A DNA stretch of 64,000 nt from Triplophysa rosa (GCF_024868665.1 NC_079906.1:15263829-15327828), one strand, 5' to 3'. Shown: positions 15,284 through 28,759, numbered from the stretch's first letter. Made by a program: numbers and translations. The notes: a model not told the origin generated them from the letters alone.

Positions 15284-18007
15284 GAGATTTAGATCTTTCC
15301 TCCATAAGTAGAGAGCAGGTGTATTTGAATGTTAAGAATGTAGAAGATAGCATTAACAAGATGAGCTGTCTTTATATTTTGTCATATACATGTACTTATC
15401 CCCACGTAGTTCTGTTAATATCATAGTTTTCCAATTTCATATTTTGGGTGTACCAAATATACCAGCTATACCAATAACTTAAATAGTTATCATATTTAAT
15501 GTACTCACTATAATTCACTGGAAAACTAAGAGGAAACGGATCTGAGTGTACTAGCCAGGGCACTCATTGAGTTTATGTTTTCACTGTATTTACAAACAGA
15601 TCTCTCTGTGGTGCACAGCATTCCCAACATCTCAACCACTAAACTGACAATCTCCTGCCAGCATAATGTAATAACGTGCTTTGTTCCCTCCAAAACCACC
15701 ATACAGACTAAAATGGGTAAAACCTGCGAGTGCTACAGTAGATCACAGACCCGTGGTTCGATATTGCTATACTCACTACTCACTTTTTCAAGAGTAAACA
15801 AAATGGACTACTTTTCCAGCATGCTGTGTGAGACTGTGATGAATAAATACAAGACAGTTAATGATTTTAATTCATCTAAATCTAAACTAATGTGAATTTG
15901 ACCTCTATATTTAATTGGCTGCTGCTTTTAAAAAGGAACAACACAGATCCCATCCAGATCTATTATCTACAATAGTCTCAGTCTGCACTCAGGTCAACTG
16001 CAGATGCAGGATATACACAACCTCATTAATTACTTTAACCATCTGGGTNATGCGAGACACCATCTGCACCTACATCTACAAATAAACAGGCGCATATATA
16101 ACACACACCCAAGAAAGCCACTAAAAGCAACAGAATAATGAAATAGATTATCGAGCAGAACAACTATTTTTTGTTATTTTTATTTATTTTTTATAAATAT
16201 TTTTGCCCATATTCTATGACAGGCCTATAGTGTATGTGGGACTCTAGTCTAATCACGGCGTCTTTTATATCGATGTTTTATGAAAGTCTAACATTAAGTT
16301 TTTTGCCACAGATACATTTTTTGTTCTGTGTATTATTTTGAATTAAAATGTATGTTTTGCCCATGTGACAATGCTGTTATTAAGCTAGCTTCTGCACTTT
16401 TCTGTATTTGTTAGAAACACCATAGGTCATGTTCCTCACAGCATCGTATTCAAACTAATCTCACAAAACGGTTTATATCAAAACGGCTTAGCATAATTTG
16501 TTCTTAGTTTTTAATTTCATAGCCTAATTTAAAAGATAATACACATCTGTTGCCACATGATCTTCTGGAGAGAAAAGAACTTCAGGCAAAACTTTTCCCC
16601 ATACAGTAAGTAAAAGTCACAACAGATGCTTTCTGTAGTAGACGGTCATGTCACTTACTGTAAATCAGCTAGGGTCAGACTGTCGTTCTTACAGTTTAAC
16701 TTAAACCATGTGTTATGTTGCAATTCCTTACAAAGTTACCGGCCAACTGGATAGGATGTATAATTTATTCACCAAAGCCAGTTTATCCGTTGCTTGATAA
16801 GTGTAATTTTGGACTGCGCTTAACTGTGTGTCATGTGGGTTTGTGTAAACTTCTCTTGACAAACTTTAGCTGTGTTATGAGATGAAATGTGTTCTTACCA
16901 GGTGTAACGTGTTTAGGTTTCAAGCAATAAATCACATTTATTTCATGTAAATCAGAGTTTTGGTCCTAACCGCCTATATAACCAAAAAGTGATGCGACAA
17001 GAAATGAACGGACAAATGTCTTTGTACAACAGTTTTTAAATCATATTCAAGGCAGAAGTATCATGAGTTATCGGGTTGTTAACGCTTATAAAGAATCCGC
17101 CAGCCATCTGGGAAATCTTCAAACAGCAGAACATCTCATTCTAAATAGAGATCATCAATTTGCGAAACTGCCAGAAAATTACAGCTATAAAACATGCAAC
17201 ATGAGAACATGTGCTTACAATGTATTTACAGTGTACAGTAGGCTACCTACTCAACAAAATACTGGTAACGATACTTGTTATACAACTACTGTGCACTAAG
17301 GATTAGGCTTTGTACTAGAAAGGAAACCTGTAACATAAACTTAAAACAACCTGTGCAGGAACGGGAAGTGACACGAGGCAAAAAACCCATTTACACTCAC
17401 ATGCACTATAATGCACAGCTCTTTCTTTTAATCAATACGTAGCCTATAAATCTTTATCTGTAGTTTTTGTATTTTTGTTGTTTTCTTATCTTGTTTTTAA
17501 ATATCTGCTGGAGCTGGTACATGGCATAAAATGCTTCATTAAAGAAATCCCTTTTGAGAAAATGAATAGGCAAAAACTGTTGCCCTCTGCAGCTGCATCA
17601 TAAACATTAAATATACTCTAACTGGCTGTGATTTTATCACCTTGTACGGTATTTCACACATAAAACTGACATGGAAAACGTGGACTGAACGGATTTCTAG
17701 GCACAGTTTATGGAAACCTATAGGCAAGATTTTTCCAAATCTCCACTTTGGGCTGGGTCAGTGTATTTCAAAGCTTTGGCTTTGATTATAAGTGATTGTT
17801 GTACGTCTTTTAAGAAGTTCTTGAAGGTTCATGGAACTGCTTAAGAGCATTTTAATAACCATGAAAAAACAACAACACTAGCATCACGCTTGTGTTGTGT
17901 GTTTGTGCCCCAGTCTACACTGCTCCACATTCCCCATCTCACTGATAAGAGACTGTCTGTGTTGATCATTCACACACTTTAATTTGACCTTTACCTACAC
18001 TGTGACC

Positions 18008-18032
18008 GTGTGTGTGTGTGTGTGTGTGTGTG
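18008..18032. repeat. (GT)n microsatellite
   Basis: A short GT run about 165 bp upstream of the long CA run. Confidence 0.95.
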
Positions 18033-18169
18033 AGGAAACAGTGGGTAGAGACTCTCTTTTCATCACAGTGCTAATGAGGGTTAGGACACGCTGGCCAGGA
18101 AATGGCTATTGTTCCTTTTCCTAAAGCACTGATACTGGCACACACACACACACATGTTGGGTTTCCATG

Positions 18170-18172
<3 letters not shown>

Positions 18173-18254
<82 letters not shown>
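18173..18254. repeat. (CA)n microsatellite
   Basis: About 41 uninterrupted CA units. A shorter CA run lies at 18139-18154. With the GT run at 18008-18032 the pair could form an inverted repeat. Confidence 0.97.
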
Positions 18255-18259
<5 letters not shown>

Positions 18260-18359
18260 ACGTACCGTAGCTTTGAGCCTTTAGCTTTTGAGCTCAGACA
18301 TGATTTAAAGTGTCTAAGAACATAGTCCTGCTAAAGTCCTAGCTATAAACTGAGATGCA

Positions 18360-18800
18360 CCGATGTGATTAGCTGTAATTGTTTTGCAAAGGTGGATGGA
18401 TAATGGACACCTGCCAGTTTCAATGATTATGTAAAACATGAGAGGTGGACTAATAAAGTATTTCTCTTACTTATAGCATCATTTTATTGTTTGAGAGCCC
18501 TGAAATTATTATGCCTCGTTATGATGTTCTTCTCCATCATTTGATCGTCTTTGATGAATTACTGCTGCCACGATCAATAGCAGAATCATAAAAACATCTT
18601 AAATCAATCTTACTGTAAATTATATATCATGTGCTGCAGGCTGCGACTTGTTCAGTAAATTGATCCGTCAGGTTTGAACCTGGCCTTCATTGTGACCCAA
18701 TGCCATCCAGCTTATCTGAATCTTTAATAAACAGAGCACATTTAGGTAACAACTTTATAATGGTTCAAAACTACTCTGAAATTTGACATTTAGCAGAGGC
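18360..18800. promoter_or_regulatory. Candidate conserved noncoding block
   Basis: Repeat-free sequence dense in homeodomain-type cores: GATTAGCTGTAATTG, ATGATTATG, AATTATTATG and TGATGAATTACTG. Its even composition and lack of repeats resemble vertebrate conserved noncoding elements. This is inference only; conservation was not tested. Confidence 0.25.
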
Positions 18801-21800
18801 CACTTTAACCTTTTTCAAAGCAGGAAAGGTCTGTTAGAAGATTTTCATGAGCATTTGCTGTGGAGAGAAGAGATTTTATTAATGTCGCTGGTAATTTATG
18901 AATCTGTTTACTCACAGATTTTAGAGAGAGAGAGAGTTTAAGTCTAAGCAAGAAACGCATTTGTTAGAAATTAGCCGAAAACGTGGAGTCATCCTCTCCT
19001 TTAGGCCAGAACTCACTCAACCTGTTCTTCAGGAGATCATCATTTTTTATAAAACAGCTGCTTGTATTGACTGAACATGGAGGATGATTTACTAGAGATT
19101 TCAGAGGAAAGAAAGAGAAATTTGTAACTGAACAAGAGTAACTGAATAAAGACTTATCCATCATAGCACTTACTCATTTTTTTTTATCTCTTTCTCATTT
19201 CAGTCCTAGTTTCACATGACATTCGGTCTATCATTTGTCTTGGTGTTTTTCCCAGACGAGTTTTGAAAAATTCCATAACTGGAACATCAGACCATAACAC
19301 TTAGTAAAAGTGTCAATCAGTTTGTCATGTGTTGGCATCTAATGCTCCAAATGTACTCCAGTTTTTTTGTAATTTATTTCCAAGTTCCTGTCTCAATCTG
19401 TCAGTACACAACATTCAGTTCTTCAAATGGAAAATAAAATCTCTTCCACTGTATTTAGCATATCAAATCTGGTGTTCTATTTTTCGGTTACATTATTTAA
19501 TGGCTTAATTATCCCAATTTTACAGTCTTCATTCAAATTAAATAAAGTTATCTAGAAAAATCTCTTTGCAGCAGAATTCTTATACAGTGGCCTAATTTCA
19601 GTCTCAGCCAGAGAGATTTTTAATAGCAGTAAACGACAAAAATAAATGCGTGGTGTCTACAATTGTCATATTTTCATAGTTGCCATTTTCTTATAGCTGA
19701 TTCTTTAAAATCCAGTTTTAAAGAGTTTAGGTAAAAATAAGGACCAATAAAGATATTATCTCTGCTTTTAACCACCAGTTGGAGAAATTGACTGCATTCT
19801 GCATTTAAGTGCAACAATCTGTGTCAGTTACTAACCCAGCTGCTGGGGACTCCAGTTTCGGTTATGCTACATTAATGCTTCATTAAAAGTATTCCTGTAG
19901 TCTCAATTTAAGTGTGAGGTCATTTTACAATCGATTACATTTTAATTTATATCTCAATTGAAACAAGTATGAAGTATGTGACATGATCGCGAATGTCCAA
20001 GAAATGTGCTGCATTACTTTTTTGAAGTTACTTGCATCTTCAGTGCACATTGTGCATATTGTTCCCAAAACTCAGCGCTATACTGTACATTCCTGCTATG
20101 ATAATCTGAAAAGCAAGCAGTAAATTCAGATTCATTTTATGTTTGTGCACATTGTCTATTGATCATGGCTGTGGTTATTTATCAAATGATGGTGAAGAGC
20201 TTTCTAACCAGACATATCTCCAGACACATGGTGTAGTCGGTCACTTTCAGCATTTTAAAGAGCTGATTTACTGTCTGGATTGCAGCGAGGGAGCAAAGTG
20301 TGCCAGATTGCAGTATTCCTCCCTCACAATCAAACCCTCAAGACTGGGGATTATTCAATACAATACAATACAAATGTAAATCAGCCGCTAAAACAATGCA
20401 GACAGTGTGGGCAAATAAATAGCTCTGTCAAGAGATGCAATGCACTCTTTGTGAATTTCCCCCTAAGTGTTCTGTTTAGCTATCTCACTCAGTTAATCAT
20501 TAGAACCAGAGTTCAAGGTTCAACACGGTTCTTTGCCTTCTGGATTTGCCCTGCAGGTACACGTTAGTGCTCCCACTTTTCTAGTTTCAGCAGGCTTTTG
20601 AACCCAAACATGTTCCCCAATTTAGATTTGTGAGCCGGAGGACTCTGACCTTTCTAAATCAGGAGCCTGAAAATCTGCAGTGCTCTGAGCTCTCATGCAG
20701 CCATGGAAACACTCCACAAAACACCTGTCAGACCAGACACCTGCTACAGAAATCACTGTGTGGCTTTTTTTTGAGTGCTCCTACCAAGAAAAAAGTTTCT
20801 TTGTACATTTACTGTAGCTTGAATTGATTTCAAGTGCTTCCAACATATATTTTTAATCTCACTCCAACAGTATCTTCACAATCCTCATTATGGCATCTGT
20901 AGAGGTCTCATTAGGGCAGGTAGTTACCTCGGCAGCCATCTTCCTTACACCTCCAGGAAACTTTCTTTTATGTAGGAAATTGGCATGAAAATGCAGTTCC
21001 TATCGACTTGAATGAAAAGAGAGAAAGTGTTTGTCAAGATTGCATCTCAATACAATATTTCAAATCAGTAAAATACGACAGAAATGGTTTCACAAATGTT
21101 GCCATTTAAGTCAAGCTATTTTTCTGGTCTGGCTATAATGCACAATTGCTTGAGTAAACAAAACTCTTTCCTTTCTATAATCGCTTTATTCTGCATTACA
21201 ATTATGCGTCTGTTTTATTTTTTCCTATTTTTTCTTTGCATCGTGCATCTGTTTACCTGTGTTGATCTCGAGTGTTAGTCACTTTAACTGCTAGTCCTTT
21301 ACAGATGTGCTCTAAAATCAGCAGAGAACAAAATAGCCCTGCTAAAAAGACCAGTATAGGCTTGAATTTAATCTATCATTGTGAAGCTGGTTGACCCAGC
21401 TCCATTTAAAAAGCCTGCTGGGGATGCTCGCTTCCCATTCTAATAAACAGCGTCTACAACACAACGTAAGCTGGCGACTAACTATTCCGATCTTCTCATT
21501 AGATTTGGAATAAAAGTTCCAGGCTCCTCAAATAAGCACGGAGAGGACACAGGTCAGCTCCCCTGTATAAGTAGATATGGCATTTTAGAGTTAAATGACA
21601 GGTAAATAGTTAATGTAACATGCCATGGTTCTCGGGCATGCTCTGGGGGAACTTGTCTACTATATAATTCAAATTGTTAAGCCTTTTATCAAGAGAAATA
21701 TAAAATATGAATCTCTGCTGTAGACCACACCATACCACAGCTTGTGATCAGAGCTGCAGTACCGCATACGTTTTGACAGCTACCAGCACGTATTAAAAGA

Positions 21801-21956
21801 CAAGCCAGCCACTGCGTTATTGATGTTTAACACAGAGGAGAATTGGGGACTTTGGGGAATTCAAATGGCAATTTCTCTTTTAAAGGCTGTTATCGTGTGT
21901 TCCCTGATGCTGGATGGATAAATATTGCTTCCACAGACCTTCTGCAGTTTATCACA

Positions 21957-21999
21957 TACAGTATATCTCTATGCTATACATGCATATAGATATACTGTA
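21957..21999. repeat. Short near-perfect hairpin
   Basis: The arms TACAGTATATCTCTATGC (21957-21974) and GCATATAGATATACTGTA (21982-21999) pair at 17 of 18 positions around a 7-nt loop. It is A+T-rich. It may be a relic of a small MITE or just a palindrome. Confidence 0.6.
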
Positions 22000-22117
22000 C
22001 CATATATATAGCTTAGTCTGAACATCTTCCATTTTTAAAATATCAGTATTCTAAAACCACACAACTTGTTTGAGAACATTAGAACATTGTTTGCTCCTTT
22101 ATTATTTATTCTCGTTG

Positions 22118-22318
22118 TGGGGGTTGATGTAGCTTACTGGAGAACAGCCTGGTCTGTGTCAGCTTGGTAATTGGAAGGTTGCAGGTTCAAACCCAACGGC
22201 TGACCGGTGACCATGAACTATCACTGTTGAGCAGGACACTTAACCTCAGGTTGGTGCAGGTGAAAATGCCTTATTATATACTGTAAGAGGCTTTTAAAGC
22301 GCCAGCTAAATGACCTGA
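22118..22318 (+). repeat. tRNA-derived SINE
   Basis: A tRNA-like head has an A-box-like TAGCTTACTGGAGAACAG and a B-box-like GGTTCAAACCC. It is followed by GAGCAGGACACTTAACCTCA and a tail reading AAAGCGCCAGCTAAATGACC. The layout matches V-SINE-type fish SINEs transcribed by RNA polymerase III. The family name is inferred. Confidence 0.65.
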
Positions 22319-22410
22319 CGAGTGGCTGTTGGTCTGCTCTGTGGGTTGATGGGAAGGTTAAGGCTAAGGTTGCATAATTATTTAAGGTAATTATTTAAGG
22401 CCCTGAAAAG

Positions 22411-22929
22411 TGTCAAGATTCGAGGTGAGAGACACGGAGATACAAGAACAGAGGACCCAAGTGCAGACAGGAGGTAAGGGGTTAACAAGACTTTAATAAT
22501 AATAAAACATGGACAAAACAAAAACCCACGATGGGGTAAAATAACCAAGATGTAAACAGGAACACGGACTAACTAAACTAGACAGGACTAAACAAATAAC
22601 ATTTACCATATAACTACAAAAGACTAGACTACACTGACAAGACATGAACTCACCCCAAGCAACACGACACAGCACAATGAACCGACACAAGACAGAGAAC
22701 ACAGGGGCATTAAATAAAGGGACAAATCAAAGGGGAACAGGTGTTGGGCAAGAACTAATAAACAACCAGTAACGAGAGATACAAAAGGGGGGGAACACAG
22801 ACAAGGACCGGAGAGAGTATCGAAGGCCGACAGGGTCAAAATGACTCTCTCCACACATAACAAGGGATCCTGCCGTGATTCTGCCACATGATCAAGAAAG
22901 ACATGACAAGATGAGGCAGAATCACAACA
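22411..22929 (-). mobile_element. Solo LTR flanked by GAAAAG
   Basis: A 519-bp LTR bounded by TGTCAAG and CACAACA on the plus strand and flanked by GAAAAG on both sides (22405-22410, 22930-22935), a 6-bp target duplication. In sense it starts TGTTGTGATTCTGCC. An inverted copy of that arm lies at 22871-22885, and a second stem (GGAGAGAGT/ACTCTCTCC) at 22810-22818/22844-22852. A TATTTAA-type TATA box is near 22706 and the sense 3' end reads TTGACA. No internal retrotransposon sequence is attached. Confidence 0.85.
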
Positions 22930-23017
22930 GAAAAGTGTTTTTCTCCACAAAACATGATGACCGAAAGTATACTTTACAATTGAATATGTTTTCTTTCGAT
23001 AAACTAGTATGTAAATG

Positions 23018-23188
23018 AAGAGTTCATTAGCAAAAACAGATATCTCGTTTTGTAATGTTCAAAAATCTTAATCTTAATCAAAACAACCCAACTGCAGTTT
23101 GATTGAACAATTGTGTCCATTAAACATTTTTAAAGTTTAAATGAAAGAATTTGATCTTTTAAGAGTTGTCTGTTTTTGCAAATGAAGG
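23018..23188. repeat. Small palindromic MITE, family 3
   Basis: The left end (GTTCATTAGCAAAAACAGAT) and right end (CTGTTTTTGCAAATGAAGG) are inverted copies. The interior contains AATCAAAACAACCCAACTGC. Part of the same repeat recurs at 26655-26800. Confidence 0.6.
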
Positions 23189-23525
23189 CAATATTTTCTG
23201 TTCATTTAATCACTTTATTTATACATTCTATTAGGCAAAGTGTTTTATAACAATACCTGTGAGTTTTTGCAATGGCACTTTTTACCGTAGTCTTTTATCT
23301 CAAAATATGTGTGACAGTTTTAGAAAATGTGTGAGAATCTCATTAACTACATAAATCTGCAAAATGTTTATTTATCAATATTTACATCAACATTCCTCAA
23401 GCTTAGTCTTTTGTTATTGCACACATAAACATGATATCAAAGTACATTTGCAGCATGAATTGTGAACTTCTTACATCTTAAGAATCTTTAAAAAGAGCTA
23501 TAGATACATGTTACTGTGTAATAAT

Positions 23526-25019
23526 CAGTGTTGGGGAAAGTTACTTTTAAAAGTAACTAGTTACAATATTGAGTTACTCTATAAAAAAGTAACTAAATAC
23601 GGTACTTGGGTACTTTTTGTGGAAAGTAACTGAAAGTACTTTTGCGTTACTTTTTCTCACCTAACTGATGCTCATGCTTTTCCAGACTTTGCTGTTCTTT
23701 AGTGTTTAACCCTGTAATGCATTTAACAATCCTATATAGTCTATAACACACCTTTATTTTAACATTTAACAATCCTATATAGCCTATAACACACCTTTAT
23801 TTTAACATTTAACAATCCTATATAGCCTGTAACACACCTTTATTTTAAAACACATTTCAAATATTTCCTGACCAGTAGTCCTCCACCTCATCAGAGCTCT
23901 GCCTACTGTTGACACTGCTAACTTTGGTGTCACTCTCCATATTTATTGTGTTTTGACAGCGCGGCTAGTTGCACAAGAGCTTTTGGGACGGCAGAGTCGG
24001 CAGAGTTTCCAGTCGTATAACACTGTGTGGGAAAGGAGGATTTTTGGCCAGCAAATATGGGTGTGTTTTTTTAGATTTAATAAAGTAATATACAGTATAA
24101 GGGATATGACAGATACTCTTTGCATTGCTGAGCACTTCGTTGAGCCAAAACAACTCGATAGTGTTATACGAAATTATGATTAATATAATATATTACTAAT
24201 ATAATATAATATTATTTTGAGGGGAAAATGACATTTAACATATTATGTTGTATATATGCTGGTATTTGGTGAGGAGACTAACAGATGACAGTTGTTTCCT
24301 CTCTTTCTCCCGTGCTCCGCTCACTCCCCAACCCTTCTTCTGACAGTGACCATGCCCATTTAAATCTGCAGATCTGTCTGTGCGTGCAGCGCCACAAACA
24401 GTCGAACACAGCTTATGTTTACATTCACGATGCATGAGACCATTGATTGCTTTTGCGTGTCATGACTTGCACTAATTTCGCGATCTGAAAGTTATCTTCC
24501 AAACATGACCGGCATTTGCAGGACAATTGATTGCTGTTGCGACTCGTGACTCGCGCTAATTTCTCGATCTGAAAGTTATCTATTGAGCATGACCGGCATT
24601 TGCAGGCATTTTGTCCATGGTGGCAAGTGCGGCCACACTATAGCTGCGCATCTGAGCTCTGGCCTCCCATCGCTGTGTCAAGGATTGCCAGATTTGCGTA
24701 ACAAAATGAAGCCGGAACACTGCAGCACTGCAGACATGTCAACACTGCTTATGTCTGACTAGCGACTGTTTTTGCGCAAGCATGAGCGATCATGTCTACA
24801 CTACTTTTAATTCAACTTTTGAATTTCACTTCTGCAGTTTAAAAAATGTTCATATAAATCAATGATTAGACTGAAAAGTAACTCGAGTTACTTGAAAAAC
24901 AAAGTAACTCGAGTATTGATGTGTACATTTATAAAGTAACTGCGTTACATTACTCGTTACTTAAAAAGTAATATGATTACGTAACGCACGTTACTTGTAA
25001 CGCGTTACCCCCAACACTG
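23526..25019. mobile_element. Non-autonomous hAT-type transposon, TSD GTAATAAT
   Basis: The termini CAGTGTTGGGG and CCCCAACACTG are inverted repeats, and a perfect 8-bp direct repeat GTAATAAT flanks them (23518-23525 and 25020-25027). An 8-bp duplication with CAG...CTG ends is characteristic of hAT elements. Both subterminal regions are rich in AAGTAACT/AGTTAC motifs, which could bind a transposase. No transposase frame is present. It contains a 43-bp tandem array (23720-23848) and a two-copy 84-bp duplication (about 24440-24606). Confidence 0.9.
23720..23848. repeat. 43-bp tandem repeat, three copies
   Basis: Units starting CATTTAACAATCCTATATAG begin at 23720, 23763 and 23806 and are nearly identical. 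The array lies within the hAT-type element. Confidence 0.9.
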
Positions 25020-25369
25020 GTAATAATGGACATTATAGTGGAGTTCTGTAACAAAGCCGTAAGCTAAAACAACTCTTTCCATCCAGCTGGCTTTAGCTAT
25101 CTCTCCTCTGGGACCAGGAAGGGTGTTTGGAAACAAATTCCTGCGAGATCACACACCGGCAGGGAGCAGAAAATTGCATATGGAATGTATGTATGTAGGA
25201 ATAAACGATAAGCTGATAAGCAAATACGATGTGGAAATATGTGCAGAATGTTTTTATTTTTTGGTGCCTTCTCATGTAAAGTAGGTGCAGTGAAAAAATG
25301 AAAAAAAAAATCATAGTAAGGGTATTATCTGAATATGCCCACAGTAGAGAGATAGAAGGTAAATAAATA

Positions 25370-26200
25370 AAAGCTATACTGTAAGATCTGTCAGATGTGT
25401 AACCTGCTGGAACAGATATGAAACCGGCAAGCCGAGCACTTGTTGCAAACCACATACCCACAAATCTGCTTCATATGTGGCGTGTGTCTGAAACGATACA
25501 GACACCCTCATTCGTGCTTTCATTACCTTGACGTATCTCTCGCTAGCAGTCAGCCCAAAATCGAAGCGGAGAACATCTTCGTGTTGGAATGGGTTCTTAT
25601 TGATTGCAATAAGCATGGCAAATGATCCCTGAGGTATTTTTAGACACCGGCCATATGACTGAGGAGGAAGCAGGGGCTGATTTCCATGAATGAAGAATGA
25701 GTGGCTTTTTAAAGCTTAAGATGGATGTGTGCTTCAGGGTGGCTTGGTAATTACTCCTGCAGAGGGTCCCGACTGAAGGGCCCGTGATTGAATTGTTTGC
25801 TGACGAAACGGCCCCTGTCATCTTTAACTTGAAGAGCAAAACGCCATAAATCACGCATACATTTTCCAGAACCTCCCAGCACGCTTTTCACCTTCGCTTT
25901 AATTTCCTTTCATAACTTCTCGCCACCTAAATGTGAGGTGCTGTCGGATGACGTGACGTGGTTTGAAGCCTTCGTGGATACGTATCCAAAGAATAATGCT
26001 GCTTGACCTTTCTGTTCTTGCCAATATGGAACATCAAACATAATTCCACGGCGTGGCTAAATTGCTAACATAAGTCATGAGCTTAATTGGAGCACGTGGG
26101 CCGTGAGTGATGGACCCTCTGGGCTCACGTGGAACGCCTGCTTTTGATGGGAAGCGTCGAACAGACCAAGCCTATCTAATCCATTACAGTGGTTCTTCAT
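25370..26200. promoter_or_regulatory. Candidate conserved noncoding block
   Basis: About 830 bp with balanced composition, no transposon ends and no microsatellite, containing ATTGATTGCAATAAGCATGG, TTGGTAATTACTCCTGC, GACGTGACGTGG and many TAAT cores. This is the kind of texture seen in fish conserved noncoding elements. There is no coding evidence: open frames are short and overlap on both strands. Inference only. Confidence 0.3.
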
Positions 26201-26654
26201 TTAAAAGGACAGGCTTCAAATAAATGTACTATGAGTGTTTCATATTTTATTCATGTTTTCACAGATGCTACAACAGCACCGAAAGTAAAATGTGATGTAG
26301 CTGGTGCGGGTTGTCAGTAATAGCACTTAAGGTCACGATTGCGGTAGATGCAGCGCACCGGCAGAGACCGTTGTACAGAACTTTTCACGGCCGCCCTTTA
26401 AATGCATAAAGCCAAGTGTCGACCAGAAAGCAAGATAAAGAGTTGAAAATTAAAGACTAATGAACTAAAATTACTTTTAAGAAGTGTGAAATACAATTGA
26501 TTTTTGCAGTAAAACTTTTTATTGCAGGGACAATTCATCACGCTTGTTTAGACGGTTAAATAGGCAAAATGGAGAAAAATATTTAGACTGAAAATCATAA
26601 TTTCATAACAATTGTGTTAATTGTGATAAATTTATCATGTTCATCTGTTCTATT

Positions 26655-26800
26655 TAATAAAAGAAGAGTTTGCAAAAACAGATAACTCCTTTTTTTATTT
26701 AAAAGTGAAAAGTTTTTTATGGTGGTATTGTGTTTTTTTATTAGTATTTTTACTTAATCAAAACAACCCAACTGCAGTTTTATTAGAATGCACAATAAAA
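26655..26800. repeat. Partial MITE, family 3
   Basis: GAGTTTGCAAAAACAGATAACT and AATCAAAACAACCCAACTGC match blocks in the same order as the element at 23018-23188. The opposite terminus was not found, so the copy is truncated or diverged. Confidence 0.5.
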
Positions 26801-27401
26801 AACTGCCCTTGTGACAACCAACCCTGCCCTGCTAAATGCAGACAAGCAATGCAGATTTGTGCAGGCAGTGCTGAGTTGTGAACCTCTTTTAGCTTGCTGG
26901 CATGTCACAGGCCTCTTTCCTATTTCTGCATAACTACAGCGACCAAAATAAACTCCATCTCCCTGCGGCATGACCCGGGACAGCGCCAGCCTCTTCGCTG
27001 CTCATTGCGCTAAGCATTAATCTACATAGCCACGTCACACGCTGCTAACCACACTCACTTGAGCCCCATGCCGTCCTGCACCGTTCCCTCCAAGCTTAAA
27101 TGTGTACGATATTTACGATACCTTCAGTTAACCTTCAAAATTAAAATGAGAGGCTGCTTGCTCTTGTTGAGCAGAGTGTCAGAAGGTTTGTGTTATTAGA
27201 AGCGTGGCCAGACTCTTGTAATGTTACGGATACTGGTTCAGGAGCTTTCATAGGCTGCCAGGCCTTGGAGATATAATACAGAGCTGTAAGCTTTAAGTTC
27301 TCTTGAGGGAATCGGGGGGCTCGGTTGTAGTGCTGTGTATCAGGGTTATGTAATACTTGATTATAACATCTACCAGTTCTACATCTACAGCCACGAAAAA
27401 A

Positions 27402-27664
27402 TTAAGGGATAGTTCCCCCAAAACATAAACACTGCAGAACACAAAAAAATGATATTTTGAAGAACGTTGGTAAACAAACAACGGCGGCACCCATTAACAT
27501 GCGTTGGTTTTGTGTCTGTACAATACAAGTGAATGGGGACCGCCGCTCTTCAGTTCCCAACATAGTTCAAAATATCTTCTTTTGTGTTCTGCAGAAGAAA
27601 GAAAGTCATACAGGTTTAAAATGACAAGAGGGTGAGTAAATGTTGACAGAATTTTCACTTTAAG
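27402..27664. repeat. Palindromic MITE, family 1, copy e
   Basis: The left end is TTAAGGGATAGTTCCCCC and the right end is TGACAGAATTTTCACTTTAA. The palindrome includes CGGCGGCACCCATT facing AATGGGGACCGCCG around about 27510, and CATACAGGTTTAAAATGACA. This is one of the better-preserved copies. Confidence 0.8.
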
Positions 27665-28759
27665 AGACCACTTCAAAAAATATTTTAATGTAGTCGACCG
27701 TTGCAACCCAGTCGAGAGTGTGTATTGGGATGTTTGAAACTACATTGTACTCTTTCTTTCTTCGCTGTGACAGTATTGCAGCTTACAGAGAGTGTGGGTG
27801 AGTGTGTGTGTAGTTGTGTGTATCATCACATGTCTTCGCGTGGGCACATGAGCACCAGAACAAACCGATTTCTGTACAGAGAGCGAGAGAGGCCCAGAGG
27901 AGGCAGTATGGCTTCACAGTCACATATGGGCTTGAGGGATTTTGCTTTTCCCTCTCCTGACTGTGTGAGCTCTGCCTGCCTCTGTAAAGCCTGCTTAAAG
28001 TCTTTAATTATATTATATAAGCCAAAAGATCAAGGAAGCATATTGAGAGTGTCCTCTTGAGCGCATCACTTTATGTGGGGGATTTCGGGCTCTCGTTGGC
28101 AGGCTCCCATCAAGAGCGCTAACTGGCTTTCTTCTGCCTGCTTCTGTTTCTTCCACCTCCAGATGAGCGTGTGTCAGTCTCCCATCAAACCCAAGCCATG
28201 ATCTACAGGACAGCTTACAAGAATCAATGATCTTGGAACCGGCTGAATCGCTCCACTCAATGCTCGGTGTCATGTTGAATCAAATCTTGGAATATTCTGA
28301 CATCTCGGTTAAAGGCCCTATATATAACATCGCTGGGCATTTTGTGCTAGGATATGACAACATCGGTATTTGCAAGTGTCATGCTGACCGAGAAATAAAA
28401 TTTTGGAGGTCTGCCATAAGATGTGTTTTATAAGTAAACTTTAAGGTAAGAATTTAAAAAGAATGGAGTGTTGAATGTTGACCCCATTTATCTAGAGTGG
28501 GCTTGAATAAGCCTGATTTTGAAGTAGCATGTTGTTAAACACAACACATGAGAAATCTCACAGTCAGCAAACACTTGACCTTGAGTCTACCATGACCACA
28601 AGGACATTGTTTACTGATAGTTGATCTTATAATTAGTGGTGATTGATTTACCAGCTACTTGCTATGCAATACAAACAAACCTTTGAATAAATATCTAAAC
28701 CCAAATGTGGTGGATTACTCAAACATTTATACAGTGGTATGAGTCTTGGAGTTGGACTC

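Larger units (their letters stand above)
15284..21956. other. Long plain stretch, no gene recognised
   Basis: About 6.7 kb of A+T-rich sequence with microsatellites (18008-18254), one ambiguous base (N at 16049), and a repeat-free block near 18360-18800 that looks enhancer-like. Short open frames (such as 15575-15895) show no recognisable family. No transposon termini were found, which is unusual for this window. Confidence 0.5.

Noticed and set aside
16049..16049. Single ambiguous base (N)
   Set aside because: An isolated sequencing ambiguity in plain sequence, not an assembly gap with biological meaning.
18071..18284. Repetitive Cys-Val and Thr-His open frames
   Set aside because: Artefacts of the CA microsatellite.
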